Source of the DNA: Buxus sempervirens
Lineage: Eukaryota > Streptophyta > Magnoliopsida > Buxales > Buxaceae
Reading direction: 5' to 3'
Assembly: GCA_947561395.2 (NCBI GenBank)
Contig: OX387183.1
Location: 13,691,402 to 13,755,401, forward strand
Length of the DNA: 64,000 nt
The notes under the pieces: model-generated
The model's input: only the letters and a program-made list of their open reading frames with translations
Told to the model about the DNA's origin: nothing
The model's database searches: none
Shown: piece by piece, positions 52,481 to 64,000 of the stretch
Position numbering within the stretch: position 1 is the first letter of the stretch
Layout of the letters: each line of letters opens with the position of its first letter
Made by a program: the position numbers and the translations under genes

Positions 52481-55400
52481 TCCCCATTGACATCATGAAC
52501 ATACTACTCTCACATTTCCTTGACATTGCCTAATCGTGTCAAATTCTGTTCTGTCGATGTCATAAAAAAAGAAAAAAACTAAAGGCTGAAAGTCCCTTCA
52601 AGGAACATTTTGCCACATATGCTTAGATCAACTAATGCGGAATAAATTGATTTTGTATAAGTAGTAGGTGATCCATCCAATATTTACATTACAAGTCAAA
52701 TGATTGGATTCTATTTTTTAAAGTTCCAGGGATTTTGCAATGAAATCATTTATCACTCACGGAAAAAGGACTCATCCAAATCAGAAGTGTAGCTTAAGTA
52801 AAGACTAAAGAGACGGTTTCTATTAGTTTATGACTTTACATCACTCCAAGAGCTAAAACGTGGTCACGAGGACCAAAGGAGTTTGGGCCTTTGGTCTACT
52901 TGAGTTCTTAGAAATAATGTCATTCTACAGCTCCTCTTACTTGAGCAATCAAAAGAGACAGTAAATAATTTCAGTTCATCTTGCTATAATGATAACATGT
53001 TAGAGATCACTCAACCAGTTTAAGTTAATCAAAAATATCATTCAATTCTTAGCACATCTGGCCCTTCTGATCTCTACAGCAGGAGTCATAAATGAAAAGA
53101 ATGACAAAAGTCTGCATATACTAAAAATCTAAGAAAAATAACTAACAAGGGAGCATGAAGACTTGCATCCCATTGAAATGACTACAACTGCCAGAATGAT
53201 TTTGAACTTCTGATAGAGCATGAATTGAACTCTGCTAAATAACTAAAACACGTAAAGAAATTTAATGCACCAAAGTTAATAGATTCAGAATTGCAAGCTT
53301 GCTCTTACTCTGTGGAAATTGCTTGTAGTCTGGCAATTTATGGAATGCTTCCCTTATCTTGCTGTTTAGTTATGAGAAGCTGCAGCAGTAAAACCAAAAA
53401 CTGAATTTTTTATAACAAAATAGATACTGGAAACAATGAAATATATACTCTATATCTACAAAAATAAGGACTGTTGTATATGTTTTATGTTCCAGGTTCC
53501 TGCAGATCAACTAAGAGCCAAGGAAAAGAAGTTCACAAATTCTCTAAGTATATGGTAATTAAATAAGAAAGATATATTACTTCTATCAATTGAACCTCCA
53601 GAATTTTTATCGCCCGCTGAATCTGAGACCTGTATCATAGGCAATAAATCCAATACTAATCCCATCTCATTTGATAAAACCCAATAAAAAGCAGATTCTA
53701 ATTAATTTGGGCACATAAATATAAAAGTTACTTCTGCATCAAGTTCAGATAACAGAAACATGCTTTGGAATCAGATCCACAATAACTTAACTATATTTAG
53801 AGCCCAATATTTGGTCACATTAAGACCAGAATTAGAGAAATTTGATGGCTCAAGTAGTGTAGCTACCAGAAACAAGAATCTAAACTAATCAAACTAGTTG
53901 AATTAGCTTTAAAAGTGAAAGTTGAATGCAGTCAATAGGGCATATGAAGCAGAAACTCAGTTGGGTATAATAAGCATATATTCTAGTCAATATTTTGTGA
54001 GAGAAGATTGAAAACTAGATGATGAAATTGCATCATAATTAAGATCCAATAAAAAGATAAGAAGAATTAATGGTAAAAGGTGAGAGAGCCTGTATTGGAA
54101 ATCTGAAACGAAAAGTTTGGTTTTAGAAATCAGAAAGCAATCCTTACTACAGAAGTATGGATGTTGGAGCCACCAACATCCATACCGCAGAAGTAGAAAC
54201 CTTTTGTGAGTATAAGCTGAAAACTGGAAAATTTATCAATAATACTGGGACTGTACGTCTAGGCAGCATCACTTATTCCTTGATGTTTTTAAAAGTCTGC
54301 ACAACTTCAGAGATTTAAGAAGAAGACAGTTGTCAAAGGCATATATAGTACAGGGTAGCAGAGGTGAGAATGACAAATCACAATACAAGATCCAATATTT
54401 GTATCTTTTTGAATTTGAATACTCCAACTCAATTCAGAGAGCATCAATAACATGTCAAAATTTTTCAGTATCAGATTTGTGATAATACATTTTGAATTGC
54501 ATGTTGTTAGTATCTCCAAATGGTTACATATGACAATATTTTTATGGAGTACTGATGTGAAATCAAGGGAACAGTAGCCATACCATATGCAGAACCAGGT
54601 ATGTGGGTAATTGAGAACTTCTGATAAACTTCTTCAGCCAAATGAACTATCAGGATAATGGGTGTGCATCTTGTCACAATAACATTGCTGGCATGAGGTA
54701 ATGATATGTAATATTATTTATACCAGACACTAACAGGCTTAACCACCCAGTAGCTTTTACCTTTTTCCATGTCGGATAAAGGAAAAGGTTCAATTTCTAA
54801 ATTTCTGCAGGTTGGAAAATTTGCTTTTTGTTTCAGAAAAGAACAAAATATGCCCCTTACAACATTTTAAAACTTAGTGGTCTGTTTATAAAAATTAGGA
54901 AATTTTGAGACAGCTAAAAATGTTGTGAACAAGTAGGTGCTTCAAGAAGAGCTTTTCCTCAAACAGAAAAAATAAATTTTTGCAATCCATTCATTTTAGT
55001 CAGAATGATCGATGACCCTTAATGCTAAGCATTTGCTTTTGGAGTCTGAACCTTGCATTCAATGGCTATCAAAAAAAAAAAAAAAAAACTAATAAATGAA
55101 GTAGAAAACAGAGAATTTGAGACTGATTTAATGTGGTTCAGCTTATAAGTCTACATCCACTGAATTAAAGCTTTTTCTTCTTTTCTCACAACTGATTTCT
55201 CTGATGTGCATCACTCATTCATATGGAGATCATGATCATAACAATTACAGCAAGCAAATCAAGCCAACAGAAAATGATCATAATGTGCTAGTAGAAAATG
55301 ATAATAGACATACAAGAGCTCGGGTTTTTGGAGCAGGTCTGGGGAACAAATGGTGTTATAACTTGACTACAATCAAGGATCAGGACTACCTCGTAAGGGC

Positions 55401-55800
55401 TACATTTCTCTATGGTTCAATTCTTCGTACTCCTCTGGAAAATGATAATAGACATACAAGAGGTTGTTAACTTCTGCTTGGGAAGGGTAAAGGGAAATCC
55501 TTACCTTTCAAAGCTTGAATTGAGGCCTCTGAGTGATTCAAAATATTTAGAGAAAGATCCGTCCGGTATCCTAACCTTGATTGCTTAATTGCTACTCCAT
55601 GGAACCGTTGAGAACAGACTCCGAACTAGAAAAAAAACAAAAAAAAAAACATTGATTAAACGAAATAAAACAACATTTGATCAATCACGAACACGTTGAA
55701 CAGCCAGAAATGATGAAAATCGTTCAGATCCCTAAAAAACAAAAAAGGAACCAAAAATTAGGGCTTAAAATTCCTCTAACCTCACAAAGAGAGCGTTCTC
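52481..55800 (-). other. CACTA-2 right interior, possible captured gene pieces
   Basis: No long frame. Exon-like blocks on the minus strand, all unidentified: 53309-53361 (KIREAFHKLPDYKQFPQ between AACAG and GTAAGAG); 53580-53632 (VSDSAGDKNSGGSID after CAG); and about 54586-54712 (ASNVIVTRCTPIILIVHLAE, then EVYQKFSITHIPGSAYG). A perfect 13-bp stem with a 5-bp loop is at 54155-54185 (arm GTATGGATGTTGG). GAAAATGATAATAGACATAC is repeated at about 55296 and 55438. These fit captured host introns and exons, but the source is unknown. Confidence 0.4.
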
Positions 55801-56154
55801 CTTCGTCGCAACTCCTTGAGAGAAAATAAAACGGCTAAGAGAAAAATGCAAAGCCGCTCGGGCGTAATATCCTCCACGATGAAAACGGCAGATGCAGAAA
55901 TGCAATGGAAGAATGGAAGAGAAGGGCGAAGGGCGAAGGGCGAAGGGCGTAAGGGGATTTCACCTATTAGCGGCGGCCACTTAAAACAATTAACGGCGCT
56001 TACAAGAATAAACGCCGTTAATATCTAAGACTTTTCTAACCCACCCGGGTTTTTGGGGCGCTCGGGTCAAAAGCGCCCCTGTATATATTATTACCGGCGG
56101 TTTTTATAAAACGCCGGTAAAACTCGCCTCTAATACACCCGAAATTTTGTAGTG
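55801..56154. repeat. CACTA-2 right subterminal region
   Basis: A short tandem GAAGGGC repeat (about 55917-55950), then GC-rich subterminal repeats (GGCGGCC, CGGCGCTTA, CGCCGTTAA, GGGGCGCTC, CCGGCGGTT) up to the terminus TTTTGTAGTG. Confidence 0.7.
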
Positions 56155-58511
56155 TGTCAATTTTATTCCTTCGAAAATCTCTCTTGTTGTTTGATTCCAT
56201 AATGCTAACGTTTCTTGTCGATTGATCAAGAATAAAAAACCCTAACTTCTCTTGCTTTAAAACCCCTATTTTAATGTAATCCTATTTAATTTAATAACGA
56301 TTTTGGGTTAAAAGCGCCCTATTTTAACATTAATTCTATTTATTTTTAGTTATGGTTAAAAACACATTTCTATTGTTCAATTATATATATATATTAATGA
56401 TATATATATAATCCTACTTTATTAGTAATTTATCCTATTTTAATGATTTTTGGCATATTTTTAATTTTAGTTTGTTAAGGATTAACTATCTAGAGCAGAG
56501 GAATTATACTTATAAAATAATAGTCTAAAAGGATTTTTATGTATCTATTTTACTAATTAATATAAATTTGACATAAAAAATAACATAAATTTAGTATGGC
56601 TTTAATCAACATTTATTAACTTCTTTCTTATTAGTTTATCAAAATGCATCTAATTTTTTAAATATTAATTTAATTAAATAAAATATAATATTTAGATAGA
56701 ATTCTAGAAATCAAAACAAAATTTTATTTTTAATAGAAAGATATAAGAGAAGCACAAATAATCCTATTTGCTTTTTCTTCACTCTAAAGGATAATGATTA
56801 TTTTAATATAATAAATAAATAAATAAATTTCATCTTGTAAATAAATTTTAGTTTATTTTTTATTTTTAAAAGGAGGAACAGTTTGTCTAAGTAGAAACTC
56901 TAAAATATAATGGTTAATGATATATATGTTATCCTATTTTAGTTAGTAGTTTAAATAGATGTCTCTCTTTTTTAGTTAATTAATAAATTGTAATTTATTA
57001 ATTGACATCTCCCTTGTTTAGTTAGTTAACATCTTTACTAGTAATTTACTTTTATGTTGTTATTTAAAAACCTTCTTAAATAGAGGAGTATGTTGAATTA
57101 AAGACTAAATAGAAGGATATTTTAGCTATGTGAAAATAAAAAATACTTAAGGTAGTTCATGCTTTCAGTAGTAGTATAGATATAGATAAGTATTGTAGAA
57201 GAACTCCATTCGGGCCAATTTTTATGAAAATTTTTTTTAATGAAAAGAGAAAATTAAATATGCAATGGTAGTTTATTTCTTAAAAATTATTTTTAGGTAG
57301 ATAAGTATTACGGAAGGGGAATATAATATTAGTTAAATATAGTAGATAAATAATATTATAGATAAGTTAACCAATATAGTCCATTAGTTAATTAGTAATG
57401 TAATATATATATTAGTTAAAATTCTTTTATATCTTTATTCTCCAAGCCTAACGAAATAATAGAGTTAATAAAGTTAATTCACTATTATCTAATTTCTTCT
57501 TCTGTCCTATTTTAATGTTTTCACATTAGTTAACAATATATATGTATATCCTATTTTAATGTTTTAACATTAAATACAAAATAGTGGGTCAAGGAGGGCA
57601 AAGTTTTGCTGACGGTTGTAAAACCGTCGGGAAAAGGTGGTTTCCCTGGCGCTTTTTAAATGCCCTGGCAAAAGTCCCTAAAACTCGTGAACTTCGTTCT
57701 GCTTTTTTTACCCTCTTTCCAGTGTCTTGTGTTTTGCGCATGTACTATGGTGTTCCTGCAAGGTTCCAGTGCCCTCCTTCCAGCACCCTTGTTTTCTTAC
57801 CCTAATCCTAAATCAAATCGTGTTCTTGAAGATGAGGAGGGGAGATATATGGTGACAAGGTTCTAGGTGCCAAGTTTCAACATTGCTGTCTTCAACACAC
57901 TGTCAAATTTTGTTTGCTGTGATAGAGGAGAGACATGCGGTGATGAGGGGCGACCAGGTATGGGCCACCCCTTCTGTCCCTCTCTCTCTCTCGCACTACT
58001 GTTGAAGACGAGGAGGGGGGACCAAGTAGTGAAATCTCTCTTTCTCAGTATGGTTGTTCTTAGTTATTGCTTCTTCTTTTTTTGATCTCTAGGTCTAGAG
58101 ATGATTTGTGGAAAAAATCTCTGATTTTTTTTTTCTTTTCATGTGCTTGTGGAGGAACCAGCCCTGTATTTGGTTTTTTTTTTTATTGATCAGTAGCTTT
58201 GTATTTGGTTGTTGATGATGTTATATGCAGAATTTTTGTTTTGTTGTCCAAGCTTACTCCTTTAATTTCTCTTCCAATTTTTTTGAGCTTTTTGAAAGTT
58301 TAGACTTCGGGCATGATAGTTCAGTTTTAGAGCTTGTTTTCGCTCTGTTATGATTTTTTTTCAACCGTTTCTTTTATTTTCTTTATTTTTCTTCCCTGCA
58401 TGAACGACTCATGGCTCCATCTTCGATGTAATTGCAGGTTCTCTTCTCTCCTCTATTTCCGTTAGTTGACATATCTAAAATTTTTTTTGATAGATTATTG
58501 CGGGACCATGG
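56155..58511. other. Intergenic, no gene established
   Basis: 56155-57570 is very AT-rich (TATATATATAT tracts, many ATTTTAAT words) with no frame. 57580-58500 has more balanced composition, several 60-70 codon frames and two similar GAAGATGAGGAGGGG/GAAGACGAGGAGGGG segments (57828, 58003). CT-rich stretches look like an untranslated leader. I cannot assign a gene. CATGG (58507-58511) should be the left TSD of the next element. Confidence 0.5.
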
Positions 58512-60936
58512 TGTTAGCACCTGATTTTTGCACCCCCAAAATAAAGAAAAATGAAAAGTCAAACCCTGAGGGGGTCAAAAATTGACTTTTTGATTCAAGT
58601 GAATTTGGCCATCAAACTTCATCTCATTGAAAAGAGCATTTCGACACGATTCTAACGCAACCGAATTTGCTGGAATCGGAGTCCAGATGGAAAAGATATG
58701 AGCTGGTCAAACTTTTGGGGAGCGAAAAGTTGACTTTTTGCTCGACCCCAATTCAGCTGCCAAACTTGACCCCAGTGGACAGGTGGTTCCGAGCCGGTTC
58801 CAACGACACTAAGTTTGCTGAAATCGGACACCGGATAAAGAAGTTATGAGCAGTTGAAGTTTCAGAAAAACTGCCCATGTGGCAAAAAGGCAGCAAAAAT
58901 GGACTAAACCAATAAAATAAATAAGATAAAAATGTTTAATAATATTTTAATAAAGGAATCTCGTTTATATAATAAAATAATCATAAAATCGAATGTAAAT
59001 CTTGCAAAAAACCAAATTGAATAAAGATTTGAAATCCAAACATTTTTAAAACGTGCTGGACCGTATTTGTATTACGGGCAAGGCATGCCCGTATTTGAAG
59101 TACGGGCACGCTTCTAGAAGGAAACACGCGTCGCTGTACGGCGAGACACGCGTCCCGTACGGCCGAATCTGCGATAATTGCAAATATTCGTTTTTCGCCC
59201 GTATTTGAATTACGGGCAAGGCACGCCCGTACTTGAAGTACGGGCAAGGCATGCCCGTAGTTCAAATACGGGCACGAAAATTTTGCCTATAAATAGAGAG
59301 GCCACCCCCCTCATTTGAACAAGCCCTCTCCCCTGGCCTTCCCCCTCTCCCTCCTGGTGCTTCCCACGGCCAAGTCTTGCCTAGTTGCCACCACCCTACC
59401 CAAGCCAACATAATGCCCAAAATGCCCTCACCATCCTAAAACCATGTTTGAACCTCCTCATACCTTCTTTTAAACCCTATTTTATAACCAAGCTCTTCCC
59501 ATTTCACCCCAGCAAACCTTGGAGAGTGCGGAAGCGCTGCCGGAATCTCCGGAGAACCACGAAGAACAAAAACAAGCAAAGGAGTTGTATTGTAAGTATT
59601 TTTATAAACATAAGCAAAAATGTGATTTCTCTAATATCTATTCGAATTTCTTTTTATATTCTGATTTTACCCTAACCTTTCTAATCAATTTGTTGATGGG
59701 TGCACATCATGAGAAATTTAATTCAAGTCGGCGAGTTCCATCAAGAAGAAAGGGGAATGTCTTAAGTTAAATGGACATTTTAACTAATATTTGGGCTAAT
59801 TTTGGCAATCCATTATGTTCACCATTAAAAAGAGTTTCAGGTGCTTGTGAAAGCCGGTTCTACCCTTGTAATCTCCCCCTTCTTCCTTTCTTAACAATGA
59901 CCACAAGTGATTAAAAGAAGGCCTAGTCATTCAGAAATTGCAAAAGAGGAGATAAATGGCTTTTTATGCCAAATGAGACAAAATGAAGCATCTGGAGGGT
60001 CTGAAGAAACCCACTGGAATTACCAGGACACTTGAAGAGGCCACGGAATTGATCCCAGGCAGGATCGGCGGCCAAAATGCAAAGCTGAAGAAGCCCGTAA
60101 ACTCAGAACGGTCCCGTCTGGACCGTGTTTACTTCACGGGCAAGGCCAACCGGATTTCATTCACGGGCGATGGTGGACCGTATGGAAAATACGGGCGATT
60201 GTAATGTAGCTTAAAAAATGTAATTTCTCGGCCTGGTTGGATCAATTCCGGTCTAAACCGGCCTGAACCGACCTCTGTAGCATTTTGGGCTTTCTTAAGC
60301 CCATTTTTGGACTTTGGGCCTGGATAGGCCCATCAAGATCCCTTTGGCCCACTTGTGGGGCCCACTTTTGACTGGCCCATACCAGGCCTGTTTTCAGTAA
60401 ACAAGCCCGGGCCACTTGACCTTTGGCTAATGGGCCAAATCCAAGCCCACAAAGCCCATTGCATGTGTAAATGGTTTAATTTAATAAATAACCAAAAAAG
60501 GGTTACCCAATAACCCTACTGGGCCCAAGGCCCAACCATGGCAGCCCACGGGTCTTCCAACGGGACTCGGGTCCGACCCACTCCACTTAAATCAATAAAA
60601 AGATAAAATCAAATAAAAGGGACCCACACCTTCAAAGGGCCCCGCCAGACCTAACAAGGCAGCATGCTGGTCTAGGAAAAGGGTGAACTTGACTCAAAAA
60701 CCAGGGAGACCCGAGGGACCCGTCGAACCGACGGGGCGGGCCGGGGTGTCTTAGGGCTTCCTCGGACGTAACCGAGGACGTAGCTAGATCTCTAATAAGC
60801 CGCAGACCAGACTTAGACCCGGATAGGGTAAATCCGTGTCTGCCTGCACTCTCAGGCAGTGGCGACTCCGAATGTCCCGAGGCACGCACCAAAGGTGCGC
60901 CCGGTGTGCAATCTAGATCGATTTTAGGTGCGCACA
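58512..60936 (+). repeat. Ogre-2 5' LTR (2425 bp)
   Basis: It begins TGTTAGCACCTGATTTTTGC and ends GGTGCGCACA. Seven dyads of exactly 21 bp occur (59059-59079, 59087-59107, 59197-59217, 59225-59245, 59253-59273, 60121-60141, 60176-60196), of type GCCCGTA-N7-TACGGGC or GACCGT-N9-ACGGGC. A TATA box (TATAAATA, 59288-59295) follows 14 bp after the fifth dyad. A block dense in GGCCCA/TGGGCC/GCCCA words lies at about 60280-60560. Confidence 0.88.
59288..59295 (+). promoter_or_regulatory. TATA box in Ogre-2 LTR
   Basis: TATAAATA in GCCTATAAATAGAG, the same context as in Ogre-1 (GGCCTATAAATAGAG). It follows five 21-bp dyads, which therefore occupy the upstream promoter position. Confidence 0.7.
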
Positions 60937-60939
60937 GCT

Positions 60940-60957
60940 TGGCGACTCTGCTGGGGA
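60940..60957 (+). promoter_or_regulatory. Ogre-2 primer-binding site (tRNA-Arg type)
   Basis: TGGCGACTCTGCTGGGGA lies three bases after the LTR end. It is the canonical Tat/Ogre primer site and supports both the LTR border and the class. Confidence 0.9.
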
Positions 60958-63112
60958 TCCCTCAACCCAGTCGGACCCTGGTTATCATATGAGTCAACTT
61001 AGGAGGATATAGGCTAATTCAGGAAGTACTTCTTGTCCAACCTTAGTAAAGTATGGAACTCATATAATTACATGATATTGGGGGATCCTGTCAAACGGAC
61101 ATGATAATCGCCTAAGGTAAGTGGTTTTTAACAGGGACCAATGTGACCCGCCCACTTACCTGGGGATCCACCCAGATTTTGTATTACATGCTGTTCTGCA
61201 CTTTTACTATAAATGTGACATTAAAGAACCCTTTGTTGGCCCTTATCCGAGAATCACCCGAATAGACACAGCACTTGACCCCATTGCACATACAAACACT
61301 TCACTACACCGTGAATGAATTTTTTAACTGCGTGGGGTGACATGCACGAGGGAGTCTGCATGAATGATCCGAACTGAATGCTGTCTGCACCATGTGAATG
61401 CTTTTCTTAACCAAAACCTAGATCTCTCTAGCAGCCACCCTTCTTCAATCGAGAAACTTACTTTTGGGATGGTATTAGCCCTACGCTCCCGTGGCTTGCC
61501 GGGGAAAGCAAGGTAAACCCATCTCCCCAGGTTTCTAGATTCTTCAAGCGCCATTGGTTTCTTGCCATGGTACGCGAGGGGTCTAGTACTTGGCTCAGAC
61601 CCTTGAAGGCAGGTGCCTCGGGCTGGGTATCCTTCCCCACCTATTGATTCTGAAAAACCTTGATACTCTGAATGTCAATGGATCTGAATCTGAATGTAAA
61701 CGCGAATGTTGGAACAAAATAAGGGAAAAATCAATTTAGAACCCAAGAGTCCATCAGGGGTAGCAACCCCCGCCGTTTTTTGCATCAACCTGAGTAAAAC
61801 CTAGACCATGGGCTGCCTTAGCCCTAATTTAGGAAACCAACCCAATTTGATCAGGGGTCTAACCCCAGATCCATGCATTTGAGTCCTGTGAACCATGGGC
61901 CTCGACCCATTGAGTCCGCTGGAAGCACTCTAAGTCTTAGTTGGCCTTTTGAGCAGATGAGAGCCGGTCAGATCAGACAATCAGACAGAAACAGGCCAAA
62001 ACAGGGGCAGAAAAACCCTAGATTTAGGATTACAGCCCACCTGCCAAGAAGCAAACTTGTACCCTCCTTTTGGGTTCCCAACAACCCTAAAGGTGATTTT
62101 CTTTACAGAATTATTTTTGTAAATTTCGCCCTCGATGGCAAGTTGTAAACATTTTTGTTGTGGTTTGACACCCAAAAGCAGATGAAAGAACAGATGAAAG
62201 ATAAAAGGCTGATCAGGACTTAGGAGTGCTTCCTTACACAAGTATGTCTAGGAGTCGTGCCTTAACAGGCACCAACCCTTCTAGGATTATGCACACACTT
62301 GTAGGTTTTTTTTGTTGTTAGCATTTAACTTTCATTTTACCTGTGTATATATTTGTTCTTGCATTAAACACGTGCGCTTCGAGATCATTTACACCAACCT
62401 GTTTAGCCGAACTGTTTTAAAAAATGCAAAAAAATTTTCTGGGCATGCATTGAGCCGGCTTTTGAGGCGTTCATCAAAATTGCTTTTTAAAGCACACAAT
62501 AAAGTGGCCTTCAAGCCTACATTGAATCGTCTCCACTTTGTCTTTTGCTACGCACAATAAAACCGTTATTAGTGGTTATATTGAGCTAGCTGTTTAGACA
62601 TAAATCAAATCGACCATCTTGCGGCGTAAATTCTCCATGCCATGATATTAATTGTTCAGGGCACGTTTTCAAAGAAATTTTCAGTCGCCGCCCATTAAGG
62701 CACGGATATGATTTCCTGAGGTTTGCACTCATAAAGCACGTGTTGCACGGTTTTGAAAACCATCAAACACGATATGATCTCCAGAGTCTCAATCTCTGAA
62801 AGATCGAACCGCAAGTTTTTTTTAACATCGCAATTTTCAGGAAAAACTCTTGATTGGATACGACACTGTCACACACTGTTCACAGTGATGTTTTGTCAAA
62901 ATTGTGATTTTCATGCATGAATCATCCCATATCTGTTTTCGTTCATCGTGACACCAGAGCACCACTCACGGTGTAAATGATCTCGTCACACACAACACCT
63001 TGTTCATAAGTTAAAAAGAAACTGATTGAGATTTTTTATGAACAGGTACAATTCAGGTACTTCACATTAAGCACTACCCAGAACGCTGCATTTGCATTGA
63101 AAAAGGACTGCA
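60958..63112 (+). other. Ogre-2 leader, no ORF recognised
   Basis: Non-coding on inspection; frames of 60-90 codons on both strands lack recognisable domains. Many Ogre elements carry an extra ORF before gag; none is evident here. The hairpin array of the Ogre-1 leader is not present. Confidence 0.6.
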
Positions 63113-64000
63113 ATGAATTCTTCTGAGGCTCCAACTTCGTCATCCTCACAACCAAGAACTGAAGAACAGCAAGTCATGATGGATCTAAGTCAACAAGTAG
63201 CCATGACACATGCCACGGGGGTTCAAGTACCAGAAGTCCAACAGGGACAACCACCCCAGCCGAACCTCATGTCAGTTGATCTGCCACCACGGGACACCCG
63301 ATTCCCACATCCGGCAGCAATAGCCACCCACCTTCCATCATGTGTGCCTGTCCAATTGGGGCAAGAAGAGCAAGACCGGAACAGGGTACGGATGGCCCAA
63401 CTTGAGGAAATGTTGGCTGCAGTAAAGGAAGATAGTAAGGCCCAAATAGCCGCAATAAGAGAAGAGCTCTTGAAACAACTCCAGCCCAACCCAGTACGTG
63501 AGGAAACCACACTGGCGAGCTTGTGTCTTTTCCCAGACATCCATCTGCCAGCAAAGTTCCGATGTCCTGACTTGCATAAGTTTGACGGTACTGGCTGTCC
63601 TTTGATACACCTGCGATCCTATGTTGGTGACATGTGCCAATATGTGAAGGATGAAAAGATCATGGTTCAGTTCTTCCAGAGATCGTTAACTGGGGCAGCA
63701 TATTCTTGGTTCCTAAGCCTAGACAAGCAGAAGGTCAAGACATGGAACGACCTTGCTGCTGTATTCATCCAACAGTACCATTTGAACAGTCCGACGATTC
63801 AAACCCGGGCAGAATTACATAGACTGTCAAAGGGAAATAGCGAGTCTGTAAGAAACTACGCTAAAAGATGGATAAAACTAGCAAATATGGTTCAACCCCC
63901 TCTCCTTGAACAAGAACAAACTTCTCTGTTCATTTCATCACTGGGGCAACCATACTTTACAATGCTGTTGGGACAATGTGTTGCAAGTTTCGCCGATTTG
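63113..64000 (+). CDS. Ogre-2 gag, open at the window edge (296 codons)
   Basis: The ATG at 63113 (MNSSEAPTSSSSQPR) begins a frame open to the last base. A Pro/Gln-rich N-terminus is followed by a coiled-coil segment (MAQLEEMLAAVKEDSKAQIA), then LCLFPDIHLPAKFRCPDLHK, and the retrotransposon gag domain with FQRSLTGAAYSWFLSLDKQK, AVFIQQYHLN and VRNYAKRW. The broken Ogre-1 gag has the same order (LCLYPDICLPTKFKCPDFDK, FQRSLTGAALRWF, VRQYAKRW). There is no stop or frameshift in the visible part, so this copy is less decayed than Ogre-1. The zinc knuckle should lie beyond the edge. Confidence 0.9.
   Translation, partial: MNSSEAPTSSSSQPRTEEQQVMMDLSQQVAMTHATGVQVPEVQQGQPPQPNLMSVDLPPRDTRFPHPAAIATHLPSCVPVQLGQEEQDRNRVRMAQLEEMLAAVKEDSKAQIAAIREELLKQLQPNPVREETTLASLCLFPDIHLPAKFRCPDLHKFDGTGCPLIHLRSYVGDMCQYVKDEKIMVQFFQRSLTGAAYSWFLSLDKQKVKTWNDLAAVFIQQYHLNSPTIQTRAELHRLSKGNSESVRNYAKRWIKLANMVQPPLLEQEQTSLFISSLGQPYFTMLLGQCVASFADL

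Larger units (their letters stand above)
49195..56154 (-). mobile_element. CACTA-2: degenerate CACTA element carrying host gene fragments
   Basis: It starts CACTACTAAAAAACAGG and ends TTTTGTAGTG, with TSD TGT, 6960 bp. Both subterminal zones carry GC-rich repeats (CCGCCGGTAA, GGCGTTT, GCGCC at 49210-49450; GCGGCGG, CGCCGTTAA, CCGGCGGTT at 55965-56135). Remnants of the second En/Spm-type protein (51590-51980) and TNP2 (52024-52480) lie on the minus strand, so transcription would run right to left. A GALS exon and its flanks lie near the left end. No intact transposase remains, so it could move only with help. Confidence 0.85.
58512..64000 (+). mobile_element. Second Tat/Ogre-like Gypsy element (Ogre-2), 5' part, runs off the window
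   Basis: It has a 5' LTR (58512-60936), a tRNA-Arg-type primer site (60940), a 2.2-kb leader and the start of an open gag (63113 to the edge). It is a different family from Ogre-1: the LTR has no evident sequence match, but architecture, primer site and gag domain are shared. Pol, if any, lies outside the window. Confidence 0.88.

Noticed and set aside
57584..58085. Two or three 68-73 codon frames suggesting a small gene
   Set aside because: Frames overlap in different phases, have no recognised domain, and the two GAGGAGGGG segments suggest a local duplication in untranslated or intergenic DNA.
61324..61640. Minus-strand frames in the Ogre-2 leader
   Set aside because: Antisense to the element, overlapping in two phases, and without domain character.

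Overview
The window is plant nuclear DNA, most likely from an angiosperm and probably a eudicot. The evidence is CACTA (En/Spm-type) transposons with TNP2-like transposase, a Sirevirus-type Copia element, Tat/Ogre-like Gypsy elements primed by tRNA-Arg, and fragments of the plant genes GALS (GT92 galactan synthase) and KIN4-type kinesin. No intact host gene, tRNA, rRNA or CRISPR array was found. Nearly everything recognisable is transposon-derived.

The core, 4769-47223, is a set of nested insertions whose borders can be read from target-site duplications (TSDs). A CACTA element (CACTA-1, TSD AAT) encodes a TNP2-like transposase (8758-12182) and a second En/Spm-type protein (42815-46500). Its transposase gene is interrupted by a Tat/Ogre-like element (12183-42717). 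That element has an inverted LTR plus a truncated LTR at its left end, a broken gag (34943-36848), no recognisable pol, and a normal 3' LTR. It is interrupted by a Copia/Sirevirus (18875-32564, TSD CTTGC) with near-identical LTRs, gag, pol and an env-position ORF. The Sirevirus is interrupted by a 3.3-kb solo LTR (25466-28749, TSD CCTAT). CACTA-1 may itself lie inside an older solo LTR (2487-4768 plus 47224-48026).

To the right, a second, decayed CACTA element (CACTA-2, 49195-56154, TSD TGT) carries transposase remnants and a captured GALS fragment with its splice sites. CACTA-1 carries KIN4 kinesin fragments inside an intron of its second gene. From 58512 to the window end lies a second Tat/Ogre-like element: 5' LTR, tRNA-Arg primer site, long leader, and a gag that is open to the edge. 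The left end (1-2486) holds AT-rich DNA and a broken 2-oxoglutarate dioxygenase-like gene.

The most unusual signals are non-coding. (1) About 30 short hairpins lie in the leader of the first Tat/Ogre-like element, with a conserved core and stems that change in a compensatory way (33253-34660). (2) Dyads of exactly 21 bp recur in the LTRs of both Tat/Ogre-like families. (3) Palindromes of exactly 22 bp occur in the Sirevirus LTRs and again just upstream of a TATA box before its env-position ORF, suggesting an internal promoter.
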